From Collinsella sp. (GTDB lineage Bacteria; Actinomycetota; Coriobacteriia; Coriobacteriales; Coriobacteriaceae): DNA of 55,058 nt. A program made the position numbers and the translations under genes. How positions within the stretch are numbered: the first letter of the stretch is position 1; each line of letters begins with the position of its first letter. Shown here in pieces: positions 14,969 to 24,617 of the stretch. The notes beneath the pieces are model-generated. The model worked only from the letters and a program-made list of their open reading frames with translations, had not been told where the DNA came from and did no database searches. The stretch spans positions 1 to 55,058 of the forward strand of contig JAUMMZ010000014.1 in assembly GCA_031296755.1 (NCBI GenBank). The letters are read 5' to 3'.

Positions 14969-17107
14969 GTGGAAGTGCTGGTTGTTGGCAATACTTCGTA
15001 TATCGATGATGACTTTTGTGCCAAGGCGTTCCCTGGGGACCATGTTCAGGTTGTAGCCGCGAGCGATGCGCGGCGCGACGGGTCCTCGTCCCATATGTCG
15101 TGGAAAGAGCTGCTGCAGCACCTGGACCAGGCCTACGAGTTTGATCGCGTGGTCTATTTTTCCACGTATCTTACGCCGCATACCGAGACCTTTGGCGACG
15201 TTGAACTGCTGCGATCGGTCTTTCGTGCCTGCCTTGGCCGCCAGGTGCAGCTGCTGTTTGTGGCCGGGCCCGCCGCCGCGGAGGATGCTGCAGATGCTGC
15301 GGGACAAACCGGTAAGGGCATCATTGCGCACGCGGCGAACGACCTGTGTCGCTACTATGCGCAGCGCGATGGCGTCCAAGCCAAGATTCTGCGCACGCCC
15401 TATTTGTATACCGCGTCACCGTCGCTGGTCGACCCGTTTTTGGTGCCGCTCTTTGAGTCGTGCTCGGGCGGTTCGGTCGCTCTGGAGGGTGCAGCGGACG
15501 CGCCGTTGCCCCTGCTTTGCGCGGAGGAGCTTGCCGTGCTGGTGAGCCGCGTCTTCGACAGCTGGGACGATACCTTTGAGATCATCGATGTGCCCGACAG
15601 TTTTAACCACACGGCGGGCGGTCTGGGCGACGCGCTGAAGGACTTGTTCCCTGGCCTTGCGGTCGCCTATGGTGAGTCGGCTGGCTATGCGCTGCCCACC
15701 AGCGATGCTGTCCGTGTGCGCTACGGCTGGCTCCAGCGCTATGACCTGTTGCGCGATCTCTCGACTATTCAGGCTCGCCGGGCCAATGCCCGCGCCAAGA
15801 AGACCAACCCGCTGCGTGCCATCATCGATCGCATGCGGGCGCGCAAGCTGCTCATCAAATGCCTGGAGACCGCGCTCGCTTGGGTGCTCTTTGAGGGCCT
15901 GGAGCTGGTGTTTTCCCAGTCTGCGCAGCTCAATGTGCTCGATTATCGCCTGCTCTACGTAGTGCTGATCGGCACACTCTATGGGCTCGATTTTGGTCTG
16001 GTCGCGGCGCTGCTGGCTTCGGCGGGTTTGGCGGCGAGCTTCTTTATCCAGTACGGCTATTCCTTTCAGAGTCTCTTCTACGAGCCGTCCAACTGGCTGC
16101 CGTTTATTGCGTACTTTGTGGTGGGCGCCGTGTGCGGCTACGTGCAGCTGCGTAACGCCGAGGCGATGAAAGCCGAGCGCGCCGAAAGTGAGCTGCTGCG
16201 AAACCGCAACGCGTTCCTGTCGCGGCTCTACCACGATGCCATTGAGGACAAGCAGGCCTACAAGCGCCAGATCGTGGGACGCCACGACAGCTTTGGCAAG
16301 ATCTTTGCTGTGACGCAGGAGCTCGACGTGCTCAATCCGCGCGATATTTACCGCAAGTGCTGTGAGCTGCTGGGCGATATCCTGAAGAACGATTCGGTTG
16401 CGATCTATCACGTTACGTCTGGCTCGTTTGCGCGCTTGGTGGCGGCGAGTCCCGCAATTGCCGACAACATTGCTCGCTCGTGTTCGCTTGTAGAGCTCGC
16501 GCCTTTCTTGGATGGCGGAGAGCGCTCGAGCCTGTGGGTCAACCGGTCGCTGACGCCGGGGCTCCCGATGTTTGGTTACGTCATATACCGCGACGGTGCG
16601 CCTGCCGTGTTGATTTTTGTGCGCCAGGTGGCCGAAAGCCAGATGACGCTCTACTACCAAAACCTGTTCCGCATTCTGTGCGGCTTGGTGGAAAGTGCAT
16701 TGGGTCGCGCCTTCGATTACGAGGACGTGGCGCAGGACAAACACTGCATTGCCGGTACGTGCGTTCTTAACGAGAGCGCCTTTGGCCGCGAGCTTGCCGC
16801 CGAGCAGGCGCTGGCAGACAACAAGATGGGGAGTTTCTTGCTCCTGCGCGTGGTGCCGGGTCTGGAGCCTGTCGGCGAGTTGGTCGGCGCTATCGGGTCG
16901 GCGATTCGCGAGAGCGATGCCGCGGGCTTGGTCGATGGCGACATGCTTTACCTGCTTATGCGCCAGGCTGGAATGAGCGATCTGCCCATCATCCACAAGC
17001 GCCTGGGTGCCCAGCACATCGCGGTCGAGCCGGTGGATAGCGAGGGCGTCGTGGCGCTTTTGCAGCGTATTGCCCCTGCTGGCGATGGTGAGGTGGAGGC
17101 CGTTTGA
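14969..17107 (+). CDS. pelD: PelD-like c-di-GMP receptor with N-terminal SDR domain
   Basis: A 712-residue protein. Residues about 1-240 form a Rossmann SDR/epimerase-like domain (VEVLVVGNTSYIDDD, later ILRTPYLYT). Three to four membrane helices follow at about 290-395, then a GAF-like domain (about 430-570). The end is a degenerate GGDEF domain (about 585-700). There the sequence is IRESDAAGLVDGDMLYLL: RESD is an intact RxxD I-site, while the catalytic GGDEF is replaced by VDGDM. PelD proteins work as inner-membrane c-di-GMP sensors that switch on Pel polysaccharide synthesis. GTG 14969 is chosen because GGGAGGGG lies 8 bases upstream; the GTG at 14951 has no site. It is the first gene of the operon and overlaps pelE by 4 bases. 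Confidence 0.85.
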   Translation: MEVLVVGNTSYIDDDFCAKAFPGDHVQVVAASDARRDGSSSHMSWKELLQHLDQAYEFDRVVYFSTYLTPHTETFGDVELLRSVFRACLGRQVQLLFVAGPAAAEDAADAAGQTGKGIIAHAANDLCRYYAQRDGVQAKILRTPYLYTASPSLVDPFLVPLFESCSGGSVALEGAADAPLPLLCAEELAVLVSRVFDSWDDTFEIIDVPDSFNHTAGGLGDALKDLFPGLAVAYGESAGYALPTSDAVRVRYGWLQRYDLLRDLSTIQARRANARAKKTNPLRAIIDRMRARKLLIKCLETALAWVLFEGLELVFSQSAQLNVLDYRLLYVVLIGTLYGLDFGLVAALLASAGLAASFFIQYGYSFQSLFYEPSNWLPFIAYFVVGAVCGYVQLRNAEAMKAERAESELLRNRNAFLSRLYHDAIEDKQAYKRQIVGRHDSFGKIFAVTQELDVLNPRDIYRKCCELLGDILKNDSVAIYHVTSGSFARLVAASPAIADNIARSCSLVELAPFLDGGERSSLWVNRSLTPGLPMFGYVIYRDGAPAVLIFVRQVAESQMTLYYQNLFRILCGLVESALGRAFDYEDVAQDKHCIAGTCVLNESAFGRELAAEQALADNKMGSFLLLRVVPGLEPVGELVGAIGSAIRESDAAGLVDGDMLYLLMRQAGMSDLPIIHKRLGAQHIAVEPVDSEGVVALLQRIAPAGDGEVEAV

Positions 17108-18009
17108 CCTCGTCGATCGTTGTCGCGGCGCTGCTGCTGATCCATGCGCTTGCATGCTTGTTGTTTTGGATCGCCTGTAAGCAGGGTCTATTGCGGATAG
17201 AAAGACATATTCTGGTCGCAGTCGTGCTCGTGCCGCTGTGGGGTCCGCTGCTGGCGGTGTTGCTGACGCTGCTCTGCTCCACGCTTGGCAGCGGGGCTAA
17301 CAGCGCCGCGCTGGAATCGCTGCGCAAAAACGACGAAGCCCATCGTGGTCTGCTGGTTCAGAGCCGCGAGGGCGATGCCGGCGTGGTGCCGCTCGAGGAG
17401 GCATTGATTGTCAATGACCCTGGTGAGCGCCGCCGTTTAATGCTCTCCATGCTCACCGAAGACCCGGACGCATATCTGGCTCAGCTGCAGGCCGCCAAGC
17501 TCAACGACGATGTCGAGGTGGCGCACTACGCCGCGACGGCCGTGGCGCAGATCTCCAAGGAGTCCGACCTCAAACTGCAGCAGCTCGAGCGTATCTTTAA
17601 AACCGACCCGAGTCCTCAGCATCTGGATGCGTACTGTGACTATCTGGGCGACTATCTGGCCTCTGGACTGGCCGAGGGCCGCGTGGCTCAGATTCAACGC
17701 CAGCAGTATGCGCGCCTACTTGCGCGTCGTTGCGAGCGTGAGGACACCCTTGAGCTGCGGATTCGCTATGCCGCTGCGCTGGCCGATGCCAATGAGGTGG
17801 TCAAGGCCGAAAGCCTGGTCGACCAGCTGGTAATCGAGGCGCCGGACGATCAGGAAGTTTGGATGCTTGCCTTGCGACTTGCCGTAATGCGCCGCGACGG
17901 GCAGGCGGTGCGGCACGTGATTGATGCGATCGAAAAGCAGCATGTGTATGTAAGTGCCGCGAATCGCGAAAAGCTGGCGTTTTGGCGCAACGGGGAGGAG
18001 GCCCGATGA
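17104..18009 (+). CDS. pelE: PelE-like membrane/TPR protein
   Basis: 301 residues. Two N-terminal membrane helices (about 5-27 and 35-60) are followed by a soluble helical repeat region with TPR character (LQQLERIFKTDPSPQHLDAY, VKAESLVDQLVIEAPDDQEV). This is the PelE architecture: a membrane-anchored TPR protein that assembles with PelD and PelG in the synthase complex. Position between the PelD-like and DUF2194 genes, with 4-base overlaps on both sides, supports the assignment, since TPR sequence itself is poorly conserved. The GTG-like or ATG start at 17104 overlaps the pelD stop. Confidence 0.75.
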   Translation: MTSSIVVAALLLIHALACLLFWIACKQGLLRIERHILVAVVLVPLWGPLLAVLLTLLCSTLGSGANSAALESLRKNDEAHRGLLVQSREGDAGVVPLEEALIVNDPGERRRLMLSMLTEDPDAYLAQLQAAKLNDDVEVAHYAATAVAQISKESDLKLQQLERIFKTDPSPQHLDAYCDYLGDYLASGLAEGRVAQIQRQQYARLLARRCEREDTLELRIRYAAALADANEVVKAESLVDQLVIEAPDDQEVWMLALRLAVMRRDGQAVRHVIDAIEKQHVYVSAANREKLAFWRNGEEAR

Positions 18010-19886
18010 GTTTAAAACAGCGCGTCCGCAACCATGTGGGCCACTTTCGCTGGACGGGAATGCTCGTGGTGTGGGCGGTTTTTATTGCCATGGCTGCGGT
18101 GCTGCTCGTTGAGCGCGCCGGCGTGCAGTACAGCTCCACGCAGCACGAGCTCGGCATGCTTGCCGACAACGACGCGGTGCAGGCCTCGGCGGCGATTGCC
18201 GGCTCCAAGCCCACGTGCCTGGTTATCACTGATTCGAGCCAGTACGACGTTGCAGACGCCAGGGAGCAGTTCGACCAAATTCTGCTCGATATGAAGATCG
18301 CCCACCGCGACGTGGACCTTGCCACCGACGGCGCGGCTGCGATTCCGGACCTAGCTGCCTTCGAGCGCGTTATCGTGCTTATGCCGTCGCTCGATGCGCT
18401 CGGCACGCATCTGTCCGACCTTACGAGTTGGGCAAGTGCCGGCGGCTCGCTGATGTTTGCCATGACGCTGGATACTTCGGATGCCTTGGAGGCGATTGCT
18501 CCCAAGCTGGGGATCGAATCGTTTGGCGACGGCTGCGTCATGTGCGAGAGCATTGTGCCCGACGAGGACTTTATGATTGGCGGGGGAGAGCGCTACGAGT
18601 TCTCCGATCCCTTTGAATCCGCGCTTCCGGTGTCGCTGCAAGCGTCCGCGCATGTGTGGGCCAAGACGGGAGATGCGGGCGTGCCGCTGATCTGGTCGAG
18701 CGCATGTGGCAACGGCCGGGCCGTGGTCTGCAATATCGGTATCTACGACAAGGTCGTGCGTGGCTTTTATGCATCGGCTATCAGCCTGATGGGCAGCGCT
18801 ACCGCCTATCCGGTTATCAACAGCTCGGTGTTCTACCTGGACGATTTTCCAAGCCCGGTTCCCTTAGGCGACGGCACCTACATTAAGCGCGATTACGGGC
18901 TTTCCATCGCCGACTTTTACGCCAAGGTCTGGTGGCCTGACGTGCAAAAGCTTGCGGAACAGTATGACATTCGCTATACGGGCGTGATGATCGAGAACTA
19001 CGAGGACACGGTCGACCAGGCCAATCCTGCCCGTCAGGCCGATGCGACGCAGTTCCGCTATTTTGGTGGCATGCTGCTGCAGATGGGCGGCGAGCTGGGC
19101 TTTCACGGCTACAACCATCAGCCGCTCGCGCTTTCGGATACCGACTACGGCGACGTGTATGCCTACAAGACGTGGAAAAACAAGCAGACGCTCGTCGCGT
19201 CGCTCAACGAGCTTATCGATTTTCAGGACGAGGTGTTGCCCAATGCGCACGGCTCGGTATACGTGCCGCCGTCGAATATCCTTTCGGCCCGTGCGCGCAC
19301 GATTATCGGGCAGGATGTACCGCGCGTTAAGACCGTCGCGGCCACCTACTTTGAGGACGGCACGGGCCTGCCCTACGTGCAGGAATTTGGCGTGGCGAGC
19401 GACGGCATGGTGGAGCAGCCGCGCATTGTCTCGGGCGGTATGGTCGACGATTCCTATATGCGCCTGGCCGCCGTGTCCGAGCTCAACATGCACTACGTGA
19501 GCACGCACTTTATGCATCCCGATGACCTGCTCGATCCCGACCGCGGCGCCAAGGAGGGCTGGGAGGTCTATAAGGGCGGCCTGGTCAACTATCTGGACTG
19601 GCTTGCTACGTCCGCTCCCGATCTGCGCCACCAGACGGGTTCGGAGTGCTCGGGTGCCATCCAGCGTTTTTCGTCCGTGACGGTGAGCGTGGATACGAGC
19701 GACGATGCCTGGACGCTCAATCTGGGCAATTTCCACGACGAGGCATGGCTTATATTCCGCGCCAACGACGGCGAGCCGGGCACGGTGTCCGGTGGCGAGA
19801 TTAAACACCTGACGGGCGACCTATACCTAGTCAAAGCGACGGACAAGACCGTGACGATTGAGCGCAAAGAGGGTGGTGACCGATGA
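18006..19886 (+). CDS. DUF2194 protein, PelA-like deacetylase/hydrolase
   Basis: 626 residues. One N-terminal membrane helix (about 15-37) anchors an extracellular region. The first half has a small alpha/beta domain (CLVITDSSQYDVADAREQF). The second half looks like a polysaccharide-deacetylase barrel: SVFYLDDFPSPVPLGDG carries the paired aspartates and GFHGYNHQPLAL the histidines. This is the DUF2194 family, which sits beside pelF and pelG in Gram-positive pel loci and probably takes the place of PelA, the enzyme that deacetylates and trims the polymer. The start ATG 18006 overlaps the pelE stop as ATGA with GGGGAGGAGG upstream; the longer frame is wrong. Confidence 0.8.
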   Translation: MSLKQRVRNHVGHFRWTGMLVVWAVFIAMAAVLLVERAGVQYSSTQHELGMLADNDAVQASAAIAGSKPTCLVITDSSQYDVADAREQFDQILLDMKIAHRDVDLATDGAAAIPDLAAFERVIVLMPSLDALGTHLSDLTSWASAGGSLMFAMTLDTSDALEAIAPKLGIESFGDGCVMCESIVPDEDFMIGGGERYEFSDPFESALPVSLQASAHVWAKTGDAGVPLIWSSACGNGRAVVCNIGIYDKVVRGFYASAISLMGSATAYPVINSSVFYLDDFPSPVPLGDGTYIKRDYGLSIADFYAKVWWPDVQKLAEQYDIRYTGVMIENYEDTVDQANPARQADATQFRYFGGMLLQMGGELGFHGYNHQPLALSDTDYGDVYAYKTWKNKQTLVASLNELIDFQDEVLPNAHGSVYVPPSNILSARARTIIGQDVPRVKTVAATYFEDGTGLPYVQEFGVASDGMVEQPRIVSGGMVDDSYMRLAAVSELNMHYVSTHFMHPDDLLDPDRGAKEGWEVYKGGLVNYLDWLATSAPDLRHQTGSECSGAIQRFSSVTVSVDTSDDAWTLNLGNFHDEAWLIFRANDGEPGTVSGGEIKHLTGDLYLVKATDKTVTIERKEGGDR

Positions 19887-21310
19887 GAATCTGCTTGGTG
19901 CTCGAGGGCTGCTACCCCTACGTGCACGGCGGCGTGTCCACCTGGATGCACGGCTACATCACGGCCATGCCTGAGCATGAGTTTGTGCTGTGGGTGATCG
20001 GAGCACACGCCGAGGATCGCGGCAAGTTTGTCTACGAGCTGCCCGAAAATGTCGTCGAGGTGCACGAGGTTTTCCTGGACGATGCCCTGCGCCTTTCGGG
20101 CGAGCAGGAGGAAGTCGACTTTGACAACCACGAGCGCGAGGCGCTGCGCCGGCTTGTGTCGCTGTCCAACCCCGACTGGGATGTGCTGTTTGATATCTTC
20201 CAGCGCCGCCGCGTCCACCCGCTCTCGTTTTTGCAGAGCCGTACGTTTATGGACATCTTCCGCGACGTGTGCCTGGCCGAGTACCCCTACGTTCCGTTTG
20301 CCGACGCCTTCCACACCATGCGCTCCATGCTGTTGCCCGTGCTGTACCTGCTGGGCAGCAAGGTGCCGGCGGCCGACGTGTACCACGCCATTTCGACCGG
20401 CTACGGCGGCCTGCTTGCCTGCTTGGGCTCAAGCGTTCATAACGCGCCGGTGCTGCTGACTGAGCACGGCATCTACACGCGCGAGCGCGAGGAGGAGATC
20501 ATTCGCGCCGACTGGGTGGTGCCGTCCTTCAAGGACCGTTGGATTCGCTTTTTCTACCTGCTTTCGGAGGAAATCTATCGCCGCGCCTTCCGCGTGACGA
20601 GCCTGTTCCATAACGCCCGCAAGACACAGATCGACATGGGCTGCGAGGCGGACAAATGCCTGGTCATCCCCAACGGCATTCAGTTTGACCGCTTTAAGGA
20701 CATTCCCTTAAAGCCCGATGACGGCTGGGTGGACATTGGCGCGGTGGTGCGCCTGGCGCCCATCAAGGACGTCAAGACCATGATCTATGCCTTCTTTGAG
20801 CTGCACGAGCGTATGCCAAAAGTGCGTCTGCATATTATGGGCGGCGTGGACGACGAGGAGTATGGCGCCGAGTGCCATGCGCTGGTCGAGACGCTGGGCG
20901 TGCGCGACTTGATCTTTACCGGTCGCGTCAACGTGGTCGAGTACATGGAAAAGCTCGACTTTACTATTTTGACGAGCATCTCCGAGGGCCAACCGCTAAG
21001 CGTGTTGGAATCGTTGGGCGCGCGTCGCCCCTGCGTGACCACCGAGGTCGGCTGCTGCCGCGAGCTGCTGGAGGGCGCGCCCGGCGACGACTTTGGCGTG
21101 GCCGGATTTGTGAGCCCGCCCATGTATCGCAAGGGCCTGGCCGATGCCATGGAGCGCATGTGCGTAAGCCGTGCCCGCCGTTTGGAGATGGGGGAGCGCG
21201 GCCAGCGTCGTGTGGCGACCTACTATCTACACGAGCAGATGCTCGCCAACTATCGCGCGCTGTACGACGAGACGGCTCGCGCGTTTAACCTGCCCAAGAA
21301 GGAGGTGTAG
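19883..21310 (+). CDS. pelF: PelF glycosyltransferase (GT4)
   Basis: 475 residues, cytosolic GT-B fold enzyme. The start MRICLVLEGCYPYVHGGVST is diagnostic of PelF. The C-terminal half holds the donor-binding site with the EX7E motif (ISEGQPLSVLESLGARRP) and VIPNGIQFDRF. PelF uses UDP-GlcNAc/GalNAc-type donors to build the Pel chain and feeds PelG. It overlaps the DUF2194 gene by 4 bases and ends 3 bases before pelG. Length is typical. Confidence 0.93.
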   Translation: MRICLVLEGCYPYVHGGVSTWMHGYITAMPEHEFVLWVIGAHAEDRGKFVYELPENVVEVHEVFLDDALRLSGEQEEVDFDNHEREALRRLVSLSNPDWDVLFDIFQRRRVHPLSFLQSRTFMDIFRDVCLAEYPYVPFADAFHTMRSMLLPVLYLLGSKVPAADVYHAISTGYGGLLACLGSSVHNAPVLLTEHGIYTREREEEIIRADWVVPSFKDRWIRFFYLLSEEIYRRAFRVTSLFHNARKTQIDMGCEADKCLVIPNGIQFDRFKDIPLKPDDGWVDIGAVVRLAPIKDVKTMIYAFFELHERMPKVRLHIMGGVDDEEYGAECHALVETLGVRDLIFTGRVNVVEYMEKLDFTILTSISEGQPLSVLESLGARRPCVTTEVGCCRELLEGAPGDDFGVAGFVSPPMYRKGLADAMERMCVSRARRLEMGERGQRRVATYYLHEQMLANYRALYDETARAFNLPKKEV

Positions 21311-21313
21311 CCG

Positions 21314-22858
21314 ATGGCCGGAATCGGTTTTGAGCTCAAGCGTCTGTTTAAGCGCAAGGGTCTGTTTGCGACGATGCGTGCCTATGGCTACGCCGGCATT
21401 GTGTGCACGGGCCCCATGCTGTTGGGCGTGCTGCTGCAGGTGGGCATTTTGGTGCTGTGCAGCCTATGGGGCGTGGGACGCGCCAACCAGGACTTGCTGG
21501 TGTGCATGGTTACCTATACGCTGCTGGCCTCGCTCACGCTCACGAGCTTTTTCTCTATGCCCGTCACGCGCTTTTTGGCCGACATGCTCTTTGCCGACCG
21601 CGACACAGAGATCCTGCCCTCGTTTTGGGGCTCCAATGCCATCATGCTCGTTGCGGGCACGGTGCTCTACGGTATCTTTTTGCTGTTCTCGGGCGCCACG
21701 CTGCTGCAGGGGCTGCTGTGCCTGTGGTTGTTCAACATTATGATCGTCAACTGGAACGGCATGAGTTACCTCACGGCCATTAAGGACTACCGCGGCATTT
21801 TGTGCAGCTTTGCGGCTGCCATTGGCGTGGCGTGCCTGTGCGCCCTGATAGCGCTGGCACTGGGGCTGCCGCCGGTCGAGGGCCTGTTGGCGTCTATCGC
21901 CCTGGGCTATGGCGTCATGCTCGCCTGGGACGTGGTACTGCTGTTTCGGTATTTTCCTCAGAGCGACCGCAGCCCCTGGCTCTTTTTGCGCTGGCTCGAC
22001 GAGTTTATGCCGTTGACGCTCACGGGCCTGTTTACCAACCTGGGACTCTTTGCGCACCTGGTGATTATTTGGGCAGGGCCGATTGGCGTGCAGGTCAAGG
22101 GCCTGTTTTACGGCGCGCCGTATCATGATGTGCCGGCGTTGCTTGCGTTTTTGACCATTCTGGTCACGACCGTCAACTTTGTGGTGTCGGTCGAGGTCAA
22201 CTTCTATCCGCGCTACCGCGATTACTACAGCCTATTTAACGACGGCGGTGTGGTGGGCGACATTATGGTGGCCGAGGAGGAAATGCTCGCCACGCTCAAC
22301 AGAGAGCTGCGGTTTTGTGCGCTCAAGCAGCTGTTTGTGACGGCGGCGGTTATCTCTCTGGAGACCACGGTGCTCTCGGCCCTGCCACTGGGCTTCAACA
22401 ACCTGATGCACGGGTATTTCCGCACGCTGTGCGTGGGCTATGGCCTGTATGCCGTGGGCAACACGATTCTGCTGATCTTGCTGTACTTTACCGACTACAA
22501 GGGCGCCGTGCTTGCCTCCGGGCTGTTCGCGGGCGTGGCGGGGCTCGCGACCATCGTCTCGCTGTTCTTTCCGCAGCAGTTCTACGGCTTTGGCTTTTTG
22601 CTGGGTGCGGCGGTGTTTTTTGTTGTGGCGCTCATGCGGCTCGATACCTATACCGCCAACTTGCCGTATCGTATTCTGAGCCAGCAGCCCATTGTGGCAA
22701 CCGACAAGACGGGTCGTTTTACACAGCTGGGTCGCTTGCTTGACCGTGCCGAACAGCGCTACGAGGAACTGCGTCTAGAGGGCGAGCCGCATGGTGCGTT
22801 TGAGCGCACGGTGGTTCGCGTGTATCGCAATCGTTGGGGAGGTCCTGATGACCGATAG
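21314..22858 (+). CDS. pelG: PelG exopolysaccharide transporter
   Basis: 514 residues with about 12 hydrophobic helices along its length and a cytosolic C-terminal tail. MAGIGFELKRLFKRKG at the start is the PelG hallmark; MATE/MOP-like helices follow. PelG moves the growing Pel chain across the membrane together with PelD and PelE. GAAGGAGGTGTAGCCG just before the ATG is a strong ribosome site. The 3' end overlaps the CotH gene. Confidence 0.92.
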   Translation: MAGIGFELKRLFKRKGLFATMRAYGYAGIVCTGPMLLGVLLQVGILVLCSLWGVGRANQDLLVCMVTYTLLASLTLTSFFSMPVTRFLADMLFADRDTEILPSFWGSNAIMLVAGTVLYGIFLLFSGATLLQGLLCLWLFNIMIVNWNGMSYLTAIKDYRGILCSFAAAIGVACLCALIALALGLPPVEGLLASIALGYGVMLAWDVVLLFRYFPQSDRSPWLFLRWLDEFMPLTLTGLFTNLGLFAHLVIIWAGPIGVQVKGLFYGAPYHDVPALLAFLTILVTTVNFVVSVEVNFYPRYRDYYSLFNDGGVVGDIMVAEEEMLATLNRELRFCALKQLFVTAAVISLETTVLSALPLGFNNLMHGYFRTLCVGYGLYAVGNTILLILLYFTDYKGAVLASGLFAGVAGLATIVSLFFPQQFYGFGFLLGAAVFFVVALMRLDTYTANLPYRILSQQPIVATDKTGRFTQLGRLLDRAEQRYEELRLEGEPHGAFERTVVRVYRNRWGGPDDR

Positions 22859-24617
22859 GATGATATCGCGTCGCCGCTTGATTGAGGCGGCTGCCGGCAC
22901 ATTGCTGCTTTCGGGCTGCTCTGCGCAGGACGAATCCTCGACAAAAAAGACCAAGAAGCAGGGCAAGATTAAAAAGGCCGATGTGGCTAGCGAGACCAAG
23001 CACCTTCGCGACAAGGACGAGCTGTACGAGGTTTACGACGACTCGGGCATTGTGACCATGTACCTGACGGTCTCGCGCGGCAACAGTTCCGAGAACACGG
23101 ACCACAGCTGGGCTGAGATCAATACGTACTCGGTATACGACTATGCCGACATGGGCGTGACGCGCTATCAGGTTATGGGCCTGCTGCAGCCAGGCGATGA
23201 TAAGGGTCCCGTTGCTGGCGAGGTGGGCTATGGCGAGAAGGCGCCCAACGCCACGGTGCAGGTGCGCGGTCAGACGTCGAGTACCTATACACAAAAGAAC
23301 TATAAGGTGGAGCTCAAAAAGGGCAAGGGCACGTGGCGCCAGCAACGTGCGATTGCGCTTAACAAGCACATGGGCGAGGGCATGCGCTTTCGTAACAAGA
23401 TGGCCTACGATCTGATTCGTGGCATTCCCCAGATGATGGGCCTGCGCACGCAGTTTGTGCACTTATGGGTGTGCGACCAGACCGAAAAAACTAACGACAC
23501 CTTTGAGGACTACGGTCTGTTTACGCAGGTCGAGCAGCTCAACAAGACGGCGCTCAAGGCCCACGGTCTGGATAAGAGCGGGCATCTCTATAAGGTGAAC
23601 AGCTTCGATTTCCATCGCTTCGAAGACACCATTAAGCTCGCCGATGACCCCGACTATAACCAGACGGCGTTTGAGGGCATGCTCGAGATTAAGGGCGATT
23701 CGGACCATACCAAGTTGATCGAGATGCTCGATGCGCTCAACGACGATACGCAAAAGATCGACGACGTGCTCGACACCTACTTCGATACCGAGAACCTGGT
23801 CTATTGGATGGCGTTTCAGATCTTGACGGGCAATTGCGATACGCAGAACCGTAACTGCTATCTGTACAGCCCGCTTAACTCCAAGGTCTGGTACATCCTG
23901 GATTGGGACAACGACGGCATGCTGCGCAAGTTCGAGTTGAGCCTGACAGGGTTCTCGGATTATGCGAGCTGGGAGCGCGGCGTGAGCAACTACTGGGGCA
24001 ACGTGCTATTTAACCGCGCGTTGCGCAGCAAGTCGTTCCGCAGCGAACTCGATAGCGCCGTCAAGGACCTGCGCTCGTATTTGACCGAAGAGCGTCTGAG
24101 CAAGATGGTCGAGCATTATCGCGAGGTTACGGAGCCGCTCGTCTTTGCTGCGCCCGACCTGGAGAATCTGCCCGTGACGAAGGACGAATACGAGCAGATT
24201 GCCGCGGCGATTCCTTCCGAGATCGAGGAGAACTATAAGAGCTTTCGCGAGAGCTATAAAAAGCCCATGCCGTTCTACATTGGCGTGCCGCAGATCGATA
24301 ACGGTAAGCTGCGCATCAACTGGGATGCGTCCTACGACTTTAAGGCGCGCGACATTCGCTATACCGTGGAGCTTGCGCGCGACTATGCCATAAGCGACGT
24401 GGTCTTTAAGGCCGAGGACGTGCTGCTGCCCGAGGTGACGTGCGACGCGCCCGACACCGGCCAGTACTTTGTGCGTGTGCGCGCCACCAACTCCGACGGC
24501 TATACGCAAGATGCGTTTGACTACTACGTGACCGATGACGGCAAGCAGTACGGCATGAAGTGCTTCTACGTGCAAGACGGCGGTAAGGTCGTGGAGGACA
24601 CGTATGAGGAGGGCTAG
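22848..24617 (+). CDS. CotH-kinase family lipoprotein
   Basis: 589 residues. The N-terminus has a twin-arginine-like SRRRLIEAAAG and a lipobox LLSGC (Cys24), so it is probably exported as a lipoprotein, possibly by Tat. The CotH domain spans about 95-430: QVRGQTSSTYTQKNYKVELK, YGLFTQVEQLNKT and the nucleotide/metal segment NRNCYLYSPLNSKVWYILDW followed by DNDG. A fibronectin-like end follows. CotH enzymes are atypical protein kinases. ATG 22848 with GGGGAGG upstream is chosen; the longer start lies deep in pelG. Its place right after pelG and before VTC and DUF4956 genes suggests a joint role in surface polymer biology. Confidence 0.85.
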   Translation: MTDRMISRRRLIEAAAGTLLLSGCSAQDESSTKKTKKQGKIKKADVASETKHLRDKDELYEVYDDSGIVTMYLTVSRGNSSENTDHSWAEINTYSVYDYADMGVTRYQVMGLLQPGDDKGPVAGEVGYGEKAPNATVQVRGQTSSTYTQKNYKVELKKGKGTWRQQRAIALNKHMGEGMRFRNKMAYDLIRGIPQMMGLRTQFVHLWVCDQTEKTNDTFEDYGLFTQVEQLNKTALKAHGLDKSGHLYKVNSFDFHRFEDTIKLADDPDYNQTAFEGMLEIKGDSDHTKLIEMLDALNDDTQKIDDVLDTYFDTENLVYWMAFQILTGNCDTQNRNCYLYSPLNSKVWYILDWDNDGMLRKFELSLTGFSDYASWERGVSNYWGNVLFNRALRSKSFRSELDSAVKDLRSYLTEERLSKMVEHYREVTEPLVFAAPDLENLPVTKDEYEQIAAAIPSEIEENYKSFRESYKKPMPFYIGVPQIDNGKLRINWDASYDFKARDIRYTVELARDYAISDVVFKAEDVLLPEVTCDAPDTGQYFVRVRATNSDGYTQDAFDYYVTDDGKQYGMKCFYVQDGGKVVEDTYEEG

